DNA of 64,000 bases from DASQHW01 sp963837155 (GCA_963837155.1 CAWIMB010000002.1:372001-436000), one strand, 5' to 3'. Numbered from the stretch's first letter, positions 26,749 through 36,217 are shown. Notes: generated by a model from the sequence alone, not told the origin. A program made the numbers and translations.

Positions 26749-27648
26749 GTGGACGTGGTGATCAGCGGTGCGCATGGGCTCATCGGCTCGGCCTTGTGGA
26801 CATCGCTGCGAGCGGATGGACATCGGGTCTTGCGCCTCCGCCGCGGCGGAGTCACCGACGACGACGAGATCGGCTGGGACCCCGAGGCCGGGCGCATCGA
26901 CGCGCCTGCGCTCGAAGGCGTCGACGCCGTTGTGCATCTCGCCGGTGAAGGTATCGGTGAACACCGGTGGACCGACGAGCAGAAGCAACGCATCCGCGAC
27001 AGTCGCGTCGCGCGGCACGTCCGTGCTCGCGGCCGCAGTTGCAAGTCGCGAGCACAAGCCGCGCGTGTTCGTGTCCGCGTCGGCGATCGGTTACTACGGC
27101 AACCGGGGGACGAGCTCCTCACCGAGAAGAGCGACCCCGGCGACGACTTCCTCGCTGAGGTTTGTCAGGCATGGGAAGGCGAGACGCAACCCGCGATCGA
27201 CGCCGGCGTGCGTACGGTGAAGATCCGCAGCGGCATTGTTCTCGACGGCGATGGTGGCGTACTCACGCGCATGCTCTTGCCGTTCAAGCTCGGCATCGGG
27301 GGGAAGCAAGGTTCGGGCAAGCAATGGATGAGTTGGATCACCCTCGACGACGAAGTCGCGGCCATACGCGCCACCATCGACGACGAACGCTTCCGCGGAC
27401 CCGTCAACCTCACCGCGCCGAATCCGGTGACGAATCATGAGTTTGCGCAGACGCTCGGGCGCGTCTTGCACCGCCCGACGATTCTGCCGACGCCGATGCT
27501 GCCGCTCAAGCTCCGTTATGGGCCCGAGCTCGTCGAGACGCTGCTGCTCGTGAGCCAGCGGGTGCTTCCCGCGGAGCTCGAAGCGAACGGCTTCGGTTTC
27601 CGTTACCCCGTGCTGGAGCCGGCGCTCGAGATGATCCTGCGTCACTGA
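26749..27648 (+). CDS. TIGR01777-type sugar epimerase-like NAD-binding protein, internally frameshifted
   Basis: 299 residues as read. N-terminal VVISGAHGLIGSALWTSL (Rossmann Gly motif), VDAVVHLAGEGIGEHRWTDEQKQRIRDSRV, then DDFLAEVCQAWE, RSGIVLDGDGGVL, WMSWITLDDEVAAI and the C-terminal DUF1731-like part. The stretch 27013-27105 is out of frame: the expected GTSVLAAAVASREHKPRVF and SASAIGYYGN are found in the +1 frame. An extra base at about 27008-27014 (CGCG run) and a missing base in GGGGG at 27105-27109 compensate each other. Start is GTG 26749. Confidence 0.8.
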   Translation: MDVVISGAHGLIGSALWTSLRADGHRVLRLRRGGVTDDDEIGWDPEAGRIDAPALEGVDAVVHLAGEGIGEHRWTDEQKQRIRDSRVARHVRARGRSCKSRAQAARVRVRVGDRLLRQPGDELLTEKSDPGDDFLAEVCQAWEGETQPAIDAGVRTVKIRSGIVLDGDGGVLTRMLLPFKLGIGGKQGSGKQWMSWITLDDEVAAIRATIDDERFRGPVNLTAPNPVTNHEFAQTLGRVLHRPTILPTPMLPLKLRYGPELVETLLLVSQRVLPAELEANGFGFRYPVLEPALEMILRH

Positions 27649-28378
27649 TGCGCCTCTGGATCGACACCGATGTTGGCGACGATCCGGACGACACAGTGGC
27701 CCTTTGGTGTGCAGCGCGATCGTCCGACGCCCAACTCGTCGGTGTGAGTACCGTCGACGGCGACGTCGCCCGTCGCGCCGCGTTCGCCGCCGAACTCCTC
27801 CCCGGCGTCGAGGTCTGCGCGGGACCACCGTCTGTCGCGCAGCTCGCCCTCGCTGACGTCCTGGTCGGCATCGGGCCGTGGACGCACATCGCGAGCCTTG
27901 CCGATGCGCACACGCTCCCTCGGCGCGTGGTGTTGATGGGAGGTGCTCTCGGTCGAGTCCGGCACCGAGGAAGGTGGCAGACCGTTGAAAGCAACGTGTC
28001 TCGCGATCCGAAGTCGGCAGCACGCGCCTCCTCGCGACCGTTGGCAGCCTCATCGTCGTGCCGCTCGACGCGACCGCGCACTTGCACGCGCACCCCAAGG
28101 ACGAGCGTGTGCTCGTCGAACACATCCCGCATCTTGGCGAGCAACTCGAGGCATGGCGGGCGGAGCACGGCGACTTGCCCCTCGTCCTCCACGATCCGGC
28201 GACAGTGATGATCGGACTCGGCGAGCGGATCGCCCGTACGGAGAGCCGGCGTCTGCAGGTCCTCCCCGACGGAACCATGCACGCGTCGATCGCCGGCCCT
28301 CTCCAGCACGTCGTCGCCCATATTGACGCAGACGCGACACGCAGCGCGTGCGCGCGCTCGCATCAAAAGGGTGACTGA
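27648..28378 (+). CDS. Inosine/uridine-preferring nucleoside hydrolase, frameshifted
   Basis: Begins MRLWIDTDVGDDPDDTVAL, with the calcium-binding DTDxGxDDxxA-like cluster of nucleoside hydrolases, and includes VVLMGGALGRV. The reading frame changes at ACGCGCC (28022-28028), where an extra CG pair must be removed; it then continues LLATVGSLIVVPLDATA...LVLHDPATVMIGLG to a TGA at 28376-28378. The enzyme hydrolyses ribonucleosides to base and ribose. Its last nine bases overlap the 3' end of tRNA-His on the other strand. ATG 27648 overlaps the stop of the previous gene, implying coupling. Confidence 0.75.
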
Positions 28379-28444
28379 GGGGATTCGAACCCCCGGCCTT
28401 CGGGACCACAACCCGACGCTCTAACCAACTGAGCTACAGCCACC
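28370..28444 (-). tRNA. tRNA-His (anticodon GTG)
   Basis: Minus strand: extra G(-1) then GTGGCTG pairing with CAGTCAC, D-arm GCTC...GAGC, anticodon loop TTGTGGT with GTG, T-loop TTCGAAT, discriminator C, as expected for tRNA-His. No CCA is encoded. Confidence 0.95.
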
Positions 28445-28594
28445 AGGCTCTGCGCAGCCGAGCCACGCAGGGCGCTCATTGTAGAGGGCCGGCGCTTGTG
28501 AACACTTCCGGAACGAACGCCACCTGGTACCCGCCCGCTCGCGCCTGGGCAGTACCGTGACCGACTTCCGCACGCCCTCGGCTAGGAGGTGGGA

Positions 28595-29773
28595 GTGGAC
28601 GCATCCGGAGTCGGACGGCACGCCATCTGTGAGTTCTGGGGTGCGCGGCACCTCAACTCCGTTGAGAAGGCCGACCAGGCGCTGCGGGACGCGGCGGTCG
28701 CGGGGAGGGTCACGCTCATCGACGTGTTCGTGCATCAGTTCGCGCCGCATGGCGTCTCGGGCATCACGATGATCGCCGAGAGCCACCTCGCCATCCACAC
28801 CTGGCCGGAGTACGGCTACCTGGCGGCCGACTTCTTCACGTGCGGGGAGAACGCCGACGTCGATGCCGCACTCGAGGTGCTGCGAGCCGCGTTCGAGGCC
28901 GAGCATGTCGAGTGCCGGTACCTCGCCCGCGGCGTGCCGCCGGATCTCACCCGCCGTTTCGAGGAGCACGAGCCCGGAAGCGCATCGCACGCCGCGTACG
29001 ACGTGATGCAAGTACTCGAGCAACGCCGTACCGAGTTCCAGGAGATCATGCTGTTCGAGGCGCCCCGTCTGGGCCGCGTGCTCGCGCTCGACGGCATCGT
29101 GCAGATGACCGACCTCGACACGTACGTGTACCACGAGATGCTGGCGCACCCCGCGCTGTTCTCACACCCCAGCCCCCGTGATGTGGCGATCGTGGGCGGT
29201 GGCGATGTGCACCTCGTCGCCGAGGTGCTCAAGCATCCAGAGATCGAGCGCGTCTTCCTGCTGGAGCTCGACGAAGAGGTCGTGCAGGTCGCCCGTAAGC
29301 ACTACGAAGTCGCGCGCGTCGCGCTCGCCGATCCGCGTGTCGAAGTGCGGCCGAGCGACGCGTTCGAGTCGGTTGGCGAGTTGCAAGGCGAGCTCGACGT
29401 GATCATGGTCGACCTCACCGACCCGATCGGCCCGGCGGCTCGGCTGTTCGAAGACGAGTTCTATGCCGTGTGCCAATCGTCACTGCGCGACGACGGCTTC
29501 CTCGTTGCCCAAACGGAATCGATCCACTTCCATCCCGAAGTGGTGCGCAACTGCTTCACGACTCTTGCCCGACGATTCCCGCACACCGATCTCCTGTGGA
29601 CGGCGATCGCCACGTATCCCGGCGCGTTCTGGACGTTCAGCATCGCGTCGAAGATGCACGACCCGCGCGTCGTACGACGGCGCCCGGAAGTTTCGACGCG
29701 GCTCTATGACGTCGACGCCCACGACTGGTACTTCGTACCGCCGCCGGTGCGTCAGAAGCTTCTCGGCATCTGA
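28595..29773 (+). CDS. Fusion of S-adenosylmethionine decarboxylase and spermidine synthase
   Basis: Start GTG 28595 has a perfect AGGAGG 5 bases upstream. Residues 1-130 are a SpeD domain with SGITMIAESHLAIHTWPEYGY; the Ser after AE is the self-cleavage site that becomes the pyruvoyl group. Residues 130-390 are a SpeE aminopropyltransferase: FEAPRLGRVLALDGIVQMTDLDTYVYHEML, VAIVGGGDVHLVAEVL (variant of GGGDGG), FLLELDEEVV, IMVDLTDPIGPA. One polypeptide would thus make decarboxylated AdoMet and use it on putrescine to form spermidine. Most bacteria encode the two separately. Confidence 0.88.
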   Translation: MDASGVGRHAICEFWGARHLNSVEKADQALRDAAVAGRVTLIDVFVHQFAPHGVSGITMIAESHLAIHTWPEYGYLAADFFTCGENADVDAALEVLRAAFEAEHVECRYLARGVPPDLTRRFEEHEPGSASHAAYDVMQVLEQRRTEFQEIMLFEAPRLGRVLALDGIVQMTDLDTYVYHEMLAHPALFSHPSPRDVAIVGGGDVHLVAEVLKHPEIERVFLLELDEEVVQVARKHYEVARVALADPRVEVRPSDAFESVGELQGELDVIMVDLTDPIGPAARLFEDEFYAVCQSSLRDDGFLVAQTESIHFHPEVVRNCFTTLARRFPHTDLLWTAIATYPGAFWTFSIASKMHDPRVVRRRPEVSTRLYDVDAHDWYFVPPPVRQKLLGI

Positions 29774-29854
29774 GTCTCATACGTTGAAGGTGACGGCCGT
29801 CACACTCGTATGCCGTTCGCGTTGTGACTTGGATCTCAACGCCGCCACAACGCA

Positions 29855-29882
29855 TCGAGTTTCGGGGGGACGAAGGCGATAC
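29855..29882 (+). promoter_or_regulatory. Sigma-28-like promoter of subtilase 1
   Basis: TCGA (29855-29858), 16-base spacer, GGCGATAC (29875-29882); the start GTG at 29890 is 7 bases further. The conserved upstream boxes GTGACTT and ATCTCAA are at 29824-29830 and 29833-29839. Confidence 0.6.
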
Positions 29883-29889
29883 GACCTTC

Positions 29890-31924
29890 GTGAAACTGCA
29901 GAGCCATCGCGCCCGTCATGGAGCTCCCCGCCGGCAGTGGCCGCGCGCGGTCAGCCTCATCGCCGCCCTCGCAACGATCACACCGGTGATCGCCGCGACC
30001 TCGGCCCACTTCGCGGCCGCCGAGGACACCGACCCGGCCGCCTACCCGGAGTGCCAGATCGTCGAGACGCCCGGGTACCCGAACACGCAGCAGGCAATCG
30101 CCGATCACATCAACAATCGGTCGTCGGTGTACCAGTCCGCCACCGCGATGGGCGCGCAGGAGTTCTACCGCGCGCGGCTTTTACGGCCAGGGCGTCGATG
30201 TGGCGCTGATCGACTCGGGTGTGCAGCCGGTGAAAGGTCTCGACGGCACGAACGTCGTGCACGGTCCGGACCTGTCCTTCGAAGCACAGTCGCCCTACGC
30301 CCACCTCGACACCTACGGGCACGGCACGCACCTTGCGGGCATCATCTCGGGCCGAGATGGCACAGCGCCTGCGAACCTCGCGGCCGGCACGCCGGTCTTT
30401 GGATATCGGGTCTCGCCGGTCGATTTGGACAACCCCACGCTCAAGTTCCGGGGTGTCGCGCCGTTCTCGCGGACCGTCAGCGTCAAGGTGGCCGACTCCA
30501 CTGGCGCCACCGATGTGACCCAGGTGATCGCCGGCATCGACTGGGTGGTCCGCCACAAGAACGACAACGGCTTGAACATCCGGGTGATCAACTTGTCGTA
30601 CGGGCTGAACGCCGATGACGACTGGAAAGTTGACGCGCTGAGCTACGCGGTTGAGCAGGCATGGTTGAAGGGCATCGTCGTGGTGGCCTCGGCCGGCAAC
30701 GGCGGCAAGACCGGTGCCTACGGCGCCCAGATCAAGTCGAGTCAGGCAGGCGGGCTCGCCTCGCCCGCCTACAACCGTGACATCCTCGCGGTTGGCGCCT
30801 ACGACGTGGCGACCGGCCTGGCCGACTTCTCGAGCACCGCCAGCGTGGCCAACACCCGGGCGCCGGATGTGGTCGCCCCCGGCCACTCGATTTTGAGCCT
30901 GTACGACCCCGGCTCGACCCAGGAAGCGGAGATCCTCCAGGACTGCGCGAACACGCGTGCCGTGAACCAGCCCTGGACGCAGCCGGTCACCGGTGACCTG
31001 CGGTTCGTGAAGGGCAGCGGCACGTCGCAGGCCGCGGCGATGGTGTCGGGCGCAGTGGCGCTGATGCTGTCGAAGGACCCGTCGCTCACCCCCGACCAGG
31101 TGAAGTTCCTCCTCCGCGGCACCGCGATCCCGATCCCGGGCGCGGCCGGCAAGGACAACAACGGCGAGGGCAAGGTCAACCTCGCGGGCCTCGTCAAGCG
31201 CGAGGGCAAGAACTCGATGGCCCAGAAGACGGGCCTCGTTGTCGCCGGCGGCAGCTTGGACGCGGCCCGGGGCCACGACCCGGTCACGGGTCACCCCAAT
31301 GTGCTCGAAGCCTCCGACAAGATGGTGGCGCTCCTGCCCAACGGGTGCGACCCGTCGCGAGGAACGGATGACGCGCTGCCCTTCTGCGTGCCCCTCGCGC
31401 TGACCGGCGACACCAACATCGCCGGCGAGAAGATCGACATGAAAGCGTTGCAGGGTGCCGAGTCGGGTGGCACGGCCGAGGCCAAGGGGTCGGCGTGGTG
31501 CAGCCTGGGCTGGAACGGTTGGGGATTCTGCATCGACAACGTCAACGTCACGGGCAGGGGCCTCCCGACTCCGGGGCGGACCGAGGTGTGGCGGGGCGGC
31601 ACGTTCCGGGTGAACACCAATTTCGACAACGTCAAACTCTTGGGCCCGGAGCAGGCGGAACGCCAGCTCGTGCTCGGAAGCCCGGGGTGGACGACCGCGG
31701 CCGACTGGGCCGGGCACACATGGGTGCCGCACGTGTGGGAGGGCCACAAGTGGGCCGGCCACAAGTGGGTCACCGAGGATTGGGACGGTCACAAGTGGGC
31801 GGGTCACAAGTGGGCCGCGGACAGCTGGCTCTCGGCGAACTTCGACGGTCACAAGTGGGCAGGCCACAAGTGGGTCGGCCACAAGTGGGCCGGCAACGCC
31901 TGGGTCGACTTCACCTGGTCGTGA
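29890..31924 (+). CDS. Secreted subtilase (S8 peptidase) 1 with HKW-repeat tail, frameshifted
   Basis: Start GTG 29890, matching units 2 and 3. N-terminus has a basic RRQWPRAVSLIAALATITPVIAA export signal. The frame breaks in CGCGCGCGG (30169-30177, one base extra) and resumes with GFYGQGVDVALIDSG. The catalytic triad is present: Asp in VALIDSGV, His in YGHGTHLAG, Ser in GSGTSQAAAMVSG; oxyanion Asn in ASAGNGG. The last 80 residues have repeated WxGHKWAGHKW units. It would be secreted and act on extracellular or envelope proteins. Only this unit has DYNP-type substitutions such as SILSLYDPG; units 2 and 3 have SIRSFFVPG. Confidence 0.85.
31735..31905 (+). repeat. GHKWAGHKW-encoding repeats, subtilase 1 tail
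   Basis: Repeated GGCCACAAGTGGGCC-like units encode HKW triplets spaced by five residues (W-x-G-H-K-W). Equivalent arrays are at about 33865-34030 and 36005-36170 in units 2 and 3. Confidence 0.8.
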
Positions 31925-31948
31925 CCGACGTCACATAAGCGTTTCTTG

Positions 31949-31978
31949 GTGGGCCGTCGCACGATTGCGACGGCCCAC
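31949..31978 (+). terminator. Terminator hairpin after subtilase 1
   Basis: GTGGGCCGTCGCA (31949-31961) and TGCGACGGCCCAC (31966-31978) form a perfect 13-bp stem with a 4-base loop. The next promoter begins 7 bases later. Confidence 0.75.
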
Positions 31979-32015
31979 TGCGTTGTGACTTCGATCTCAA
32001 CACGAGCACGACGCA

Positions 32016-32043
32016 TCAACGCCAGGCGCTGTGTTGGCGATAC
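32016..32043 (+). promoter_or_regulatory. Sigma-28-like promoter of subtilase 2
   Basis: TCAA (32016-32019), 16 bases, GGCGATAC (32036-32043), then GTG at 32051 (7 bases between). Upstream boxes GTGACTT at 31985-31991 and ATCTCAA at 31994-32000. Confidence 0.65.
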
Positions 32044-32050
32044 GACCTTC

Positions 32051-34054
32051 GTGAAACTGCACAGCTCTCGCGCACGTCATGACGTTCCTCGCCGGCAGTG
32101 GACTCGCGCGGTCAGCCTGATCGCCGCGCTCGGCACCCTCACCCCCGTGGTCGCGGCTGCCTCGGCGCACTTCGCCGCCGCGGACGAGGCCGACCCGGCC
32201 ATGTACCCGGAGTGCCAGATCCAGGCGAACCCGTACTACGGCTTGAACCAGCGGGATGTCCAGAACGACTACATCGGCCCGACGGGGTCGGTGAACCGGG
32301 CCGCGTGGGAGATGAACGCGCCGACGTTCTACGGCGGCGGCTTCTACGGCCAGGGTGTGGATGTCGCGTTGATCGACTCGGGTGTGCAGCCGGTGCCCGG
32401 GCTCGACGGCAGCAACGTGGTGCACGGCCCGGACCTGTCGCTGGAGGGCCAGTCGCCACTCGCGCACCTCGACACGTTCGGTCACGGCACGCACCTGGCC
32501 GGCATCATCTCGGGCGTGGACGGCCCCGTTCCGTCGAAGCTCGAGGCCGGCAGTCCCACGACGTTCGCTGTGCTTCCGTACAACTGGGGCATGACGGAGT
32601 GGAAATTCCGCGGTGTCGCGCCGCTCTCGCGCACGGTCAGCCTGAAGGTTGCCGACTCGACGGGCGCGACCGACGTGACCCAGGTGATCGCCGCGATCGA
32701 CTGGGCTGTACGGCACCGCAACGACAACGGCCTGAACATCCGGGTCATCAATTTGTCGTACGGGTTGACTGTGGATGACGACTGGAGGGTCGACGCGTTG
32801 AGCTACGCAGTCGATCAGGCCTGGAAGGCCGGCATCGTCGTCGTCGCTTCGACCGGCAACGGCGGCAGGTTGGGCGCCTATGGCACCACCGCCAAGTCGA
32901 CCCAGGCCAACGGTCTGTCGTCGCCGGCCTACAACAAGAACATCATCGCGGTCGGCGCGTTCGACCCGGGCACGGGTTTGGCTGACTTCTCGAGCACAGC
33001 CAGTGCGGTCAACACCCGGACGCCGGACGTGGTCGCACCGGGCGCGTCGATCCGCAGCTTCTTCGTGCCCGGTTCGACGGCCGAAGAGGAGATCAGCCAG
33101 GACTGCGCCAACGCCAAGGCGCTCGGCCAGGCCTGGACGTCGCCGGTCAACGGTGACTTGCGGTTCGTGAAGGGCAGCGGCACCTCGCAGGCCGCCGCCA
33201 TGGTGTCGGGTGCGGTGGCGCTGATGCTGTCGAAGGACCCGACGCTCACGCCCGACCAGGTGAAGTTCCTCCTGCGGGGGACCGCGACGCCGATTCCGGG
33301 TGCGAGCGGCAAGAACAACCAGGGTGAAGGCAAGGTCAACCTCGACGGCTTGTACAAGCGCGAGGGCAAGAACTCGATGGCCCAGAAGAACGACAAGGTC
33401 GTCGGCGGCAACAACATGGATGCCGCTCGGGGCTATGACCCCGTAACGAAGACGCCGAACGTGCTCGAGGCCTCCGACAAGATGGTCGAGACCAAACCCG
33501 GTGCCTGCGCGCCCGACTCGACGATTCCCGAGGCGTGCGTGCCGATGACGCTCACCGGCGACGCCAGCATCGGCGGCGAGAGCTTCGATCTTCCGAAGCT
33601 CCAGGGCGCCGAGGGCACCGGACAGGCGTGGTGCAGCAACGGCCTCACGCCAATCGGAATGTGCAACGACTTCATCTCCACGGGGAAGGGGTTCCCCAAG
33701 CCGCAGGCGACCGAGGTCTGGCGGGGCGGCACGTTCCGCGTGAACACGAAGTTCGACAACATCAAGCTGCTCGGAAACGAACAGCAAGAACGCCAGCTCG
33801 TCATCCAGAGTCCGGCGTGGACGACTGCGGCCGACTGGGCCGGTCACGCCTGGACCCCTCACAACTGGGACGGCCACAAGTGGGCCGGTCACAAATGGGT
33901 GACCGCCGACTGGGACGGCCACAAGTGGGCCGGCCACAAGTGGGCGACCGACAGCTGGCTGTCGTCGAACTTCGACGGCCACAAGTGGGCGGGACACAAG
34001 TGGGAGGGTCACAAGTGGGCCGGCCAGGCGTGGGTCGACTTCACCTGGTCGTGA
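32051..34054 (+). CDS. Secreted subtilase (S8 peptidase) 2 with HKW-repeat tail
   Basis: 667 residues from GTG 32051; the frame is open further upstream, but position 7 bases after the -10 box and homology with unit 3 fix this start. Signal region RRQWTRAVSLIAALGTLTPV, then about 55 residues of propeptide-like sequence. Catalytic Asp109 (VALIDSG), His145 (FGHGTHLAG), Asn270 (ASTGNGG) and Ser379 (GSGTSQAAAMVSG). A middle region (about 450-600) holds paired Cys (PGACA..PEACVPM, AWCSNGLTPIGMCND). The tail from about 605 is W-x-G-H-K-W repeats ending VDFTWS. The HKW tail could bind metal, heme or cell wall; this is unknown. Confidence 0.92.
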   Translation: MKLHSSRARHDVPRRQWTRAVSLIAALGTLTPVVAAASAHFAAADEADPAMYPECQIQANPYYGLNQRDVQNDYIGPTGSVNRAAWEMNAPTFYGGGFYGQGVDVALIDSGVQPVPGLDGSNVVHGPDLSLEGQSPLAHLDTFGHGTHLAGIISGVDGPVPSKLEAGSPTTFAVLPYNWGMTEWKFRGVAPLSRTVSLKVADSTGATDVTQVIAAIDWAVRHRNDNGLNIRVINLSYGLTVDDDWRVDALSYAVDQAWKAGIVVVASTGNGGRLGAYGTTAKSTQANGLSSPAYNKNIIAVGAFDPGTGLADFSSTASAVNTRTPDVVAPGASIRSFFVPGSTAEEEISQDCANAKALGQAWTSPVNGDLRFVKGSGTSQAAAMVSGAVALMLSKDPTLTPDQVKFLLRGTATPIPGASGKNNQGEGKVNLDGLYKREGKNSMAQKNDKVVGGNNMDAARGYDPVTKTPNVLEASDKMVETKPGACAPDSTIPEACVPMTLTGDASIGGESFDLPKLQGAEGTGQAWCSNGLTPIGMCNDFISTGKGFPKPQATEVWRGGTFRVNTKFDNIKLLGNEQQERQLVIQSPAWTTAADWAGHAWTPHNWDGHKWAGHKWVTADWDGHKWAGHKWATDSWLSSNFDGHKWAGHKWEGHKWAGQAWVDFTWS

Positions 34055-34078
34055 CCTGCGTCACAGAACGAGTTCTCG

Positions 34079-34108
34079 GTGGGCCGTCGCATTCGTGCGA
34101 CGGCCCAC
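34079..34108 (+). terminator. Terminator hairpin after subtilase 2
   Basis: GTGGGCCGTCGCA (34079-34091), loop TTCG, TGCGACGGCCCAC (34096-34108), followed by TT. Same sequence as after unit 1 with a stable UUCG-type loop. Confidence 0.75.
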
Positions 34109-34146
34109 TTGCGTTGTGACTTCGATCTCAACGGCGCCCCAACGCA

Positions 34147-34174
34147 TCAACGGAACTTGCACGTATGGCGATAC
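34147..34174 (+). promoter_or_regulatory. Sigma-28-like promoter of subtilase 3
   Basis: TCAA (34147-34150), 16 bases, GGCGATAC (34167-34174), GTG at 34182 after 7 bases. Upstream boxes GTGACTT 34116-34122 and ATCTCAA 34125-34131. Confidence 0.65.
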
Positions 34175-34181
34175 CAACTCC

Positions 34182-36194
34182 GTGAAACTGCTCAGCCACG
34201 TTGCCCGTGAAGAAGCACCCCGCCGCCAGTGGAAGCGCGCCGTCAGCCTCATTGCTGCGCTCGCCACGATGGCGCCGGTCATCGCCGCCACGACCGCGCA
34301 CCTCGCCGCCGCCGAGGACGCGGACCCGGCGATGTACCCCGAGTGCCAGATCAACGCCAATCCGTACTACGGATTGAACCGGAAGGACATCGAGCAGGAC
34401 TACATCGGCAACACCGGCTCGGTGAACATCGCGGCGTGGAGCATGGGTGCTCCGAGTTTTTACAGCTACGGCTTCTACGGCCAGGGCGTGGATGTGGCGT
34501 TGATCGACTCGGGTGTGCAGCCGGTCCCCGGTCTCGATGGCACCAACGTGGTGCACGGTCCTGACCTCTCGCTCGAGGGTCAGTCGTCGCTCGCCCACCT
34601 CGACACGTTCGGTCACGGTACGCACCTCGCGGGGATCATCTCGGGTGTCGACGGCGCGGTGCCGTCGAACCTCGAGGCCGGCAAGTCCGTGTCGAGCTTC
34701 GCGGTCTTGCCGTACAACTGGGGCATGACCGAGTGGAAGTTCCGGGGCGTCGCGCCGCTCTCGCGTACGGTCAGCCTGAAGGTTGCCGACTCGACCGGCG
34801 CCACCGACGTGACCCAGGTGATCGCGGCGATCGACTGGGCGGTGCGGCACCGCAACGACAACGGCCTGAACATCAAGGTGATCAACCTCTCCTACGGTGT
34901 GACCGCGGACGACGACTGGCGCGTCGATGCGCTGAGCTACGCGGTCGACCAGGCCTGGAAGGCCGGCATCGTGGTGGTGGCCTCGGCCGGGAACGGCGGC
35001 CGGCTCGGCGCCTACGGCACGCAGGTCAAGTCGATCAATGCGAACGGGCTTTCGTCGCCGTCGTACAACAAGAACATCCTCGCGGTCGGCGCGTACGACC
35101 CGAACCAGCCGGGCGGTTTGGCCGACTTCTCGAGCACGGCGAGTGCGGCCAACACTCGGACGCCGGACGTGGTCGCGCCGGGTGCGTCGATCCGGAGCTT
35201 CTTCGTACCGGGGTCGATGGCCGAAGAGGAGATCAGCCAGGACTGCGCGGACGCCCGGGCACTGAACCTGCCGTGGAAGTCGCCGGTGAACGGTGACTTG
35301 CGGTTCGTGAAGGGCAGCGGGACGTCGCAGGCGGCGGCGATGGTGTCGGGCGCGGTCGCGTTGATGCTGTCGAAGGACCCGTCGCTCACGCCCGACCAGG
35401 TGAAGTTCCTGCTGCGCGGTACCGCGACGCCGATCCCGGGTGCGAGCGGCAAGAACAACCAGGGCGAAGGCAAGGTCAACCTCGAGGGCCTCGTCAAGCG
35501 CGAGGGCAAGAACTCGATGGACCAGAAGAACGACAAGGTCATCGGTGGCGGGACGATGGACGCCGCTCGCGGTCACGATGCAGTCACCGGGGCCGCGAAC
35601 GTGCTCGAGGCGTCGGACAGGATGGTGGCGACGAAGCCGGGTGCGTGCGCCGCGAACTCGCTGAACCCCGAGGCGTGCGTGCCGATGACGCTCACCGGCA
35701 ATGCCAGCATCGGCGGCGAGCAGTTCAACCTCGCGCAGCTCCAAGGCGCCGAGAGTTCGGGCCAGGGATGGTGCAGCAACGGGCTCACGCCGATCTTCAT
35801 GTGCAAGGACTTCGTGAGCACCGGCAGCGGCTTCCCGAAGCCGCAGGCGACCGAGGTCTGGCGGGGCGGCTCGTTCCGGGTGAACACGCAGTTCGACAAC
35901 GTGAAGCTGCTCGGGAACGACCAGGCGGACCGTCAGCTCGTGCTCGGCAGCCCGGGCTGGACGACGAACGCCGACTGGGCCGGGCACCCGTGGACGCCCC
36001 ACAACTGGGACGGTCACAAGTGGGCCGGCCACAAGTGGGTGACGGCCGACTGGGACGGTCACAAGTGGGCCGGACACAAATGGGCGACCGACAGCTGGCT
36101 GTCGTCGAACTTCGACGGGCACAAGTGGGCGGGCCACAAGTGGGAGGGTCACAAGTGGGCCGGCCAGTCGTGGGTCGACTTCAACTGGTCCTGA
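34182..36194 (+). CDS. Secreted subtilase (S8 peptidase) 3 with HKW-repeat tail
   Basis: 670 residues from GTG 34182, collinear with unit 2. Signal region RRQWKRAVSLIAALATMAPVIAA; triad Asp in VALIDSGVQPV, His in FGHGTHLAG, Ser in GSGTSQAAAMVSG; oxyanion Asn in ASAGNGG. It differs from unit 2 mainly in the prodomain-adjacent region and surface loops (for example YDPNQPGGLADF). The C-terminus is again WDGHKWAGHKW repeats ending VDFNWS. The TTCG-loop terminator follows. It is likely secreted and co-regulated with units 1 and 2 by the shared promoter block. Confidence 0.92.
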   Translation: MKLLSHVAREEAPRRQWKRAVSLIAALATMAPVIAATTAHLAAAEDADPAMYPECQINANPYYGLNRKDIEQDYIGNTGSVNIAAWSMGAPSFYSYGFYGQGVDVALIDSGVQPVPGLDGTNVVHGPDLSLEGQSSLAHLDTFGHGTHLAGIISGVDGAVPSNLEAGKSVSSFAVLPYNWGMTEWKFRGVAPLSRTVSLKVADSTGATDVTQVIAAIDWAVRHRNDNGLNIKVINLSYGVTADDDWRVDALSYAVDQAWKAGIVVVASAGNGGRLGAYGTQVKSINANGLSSPSYNKNILAVGAYDPNQPGGLADFSSTASAANTRTPDVVAPGASIRSFFVPGSMAEEEISQDCADARALNLPWKSPVNGDLRFVKGSGTSQAAAMVSGAVALMLSKDPSLTPDQVKFLLRGTATPIPGASGKNNQGEGKVNLEGLVKREGKNSMDQKNDKVIGGGTMDAARGHDAVTGAANVLEASDRMVATKPGACAANSLNPEACVPMTLTGNASIGGEQFNLAQLQGAESSGQGWCSNGLTPIFMCKDFVSTGSGFPKPQATEVWRGGSFRVNTQFDNVKLLGNDQADRQLVLGSPGWTTNADWAGHPWTPHNWDGHKWAGHKWVTADWDGHKWAGHKWATDSWLSSNFDGHKWAGHKWEGHKWAGQSWVDFNWS

Positions 36195-36217
36195 GCACCA
36201 AAAAGAACAGCTCTTTG

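Noticed and set aside
29824..29905. Riboswitch (c-di-GMP GEMM or c-di-AMP ydaO) in the conserved leader of subtilases and GGDEF gene
   Set aside because: No riboswitch consensus core was found. The conserved part ends at the start codon and fits promoter boxes better than transcribed RNA.
31997..36152. Two antisense frames of more than 670 codons over subtilases 2 and 3
   Set aside because: Stop-free antisense is expected in GC-rich repeats; the PLVAVPV-type repeats just mirror the HKW-coding repeats.
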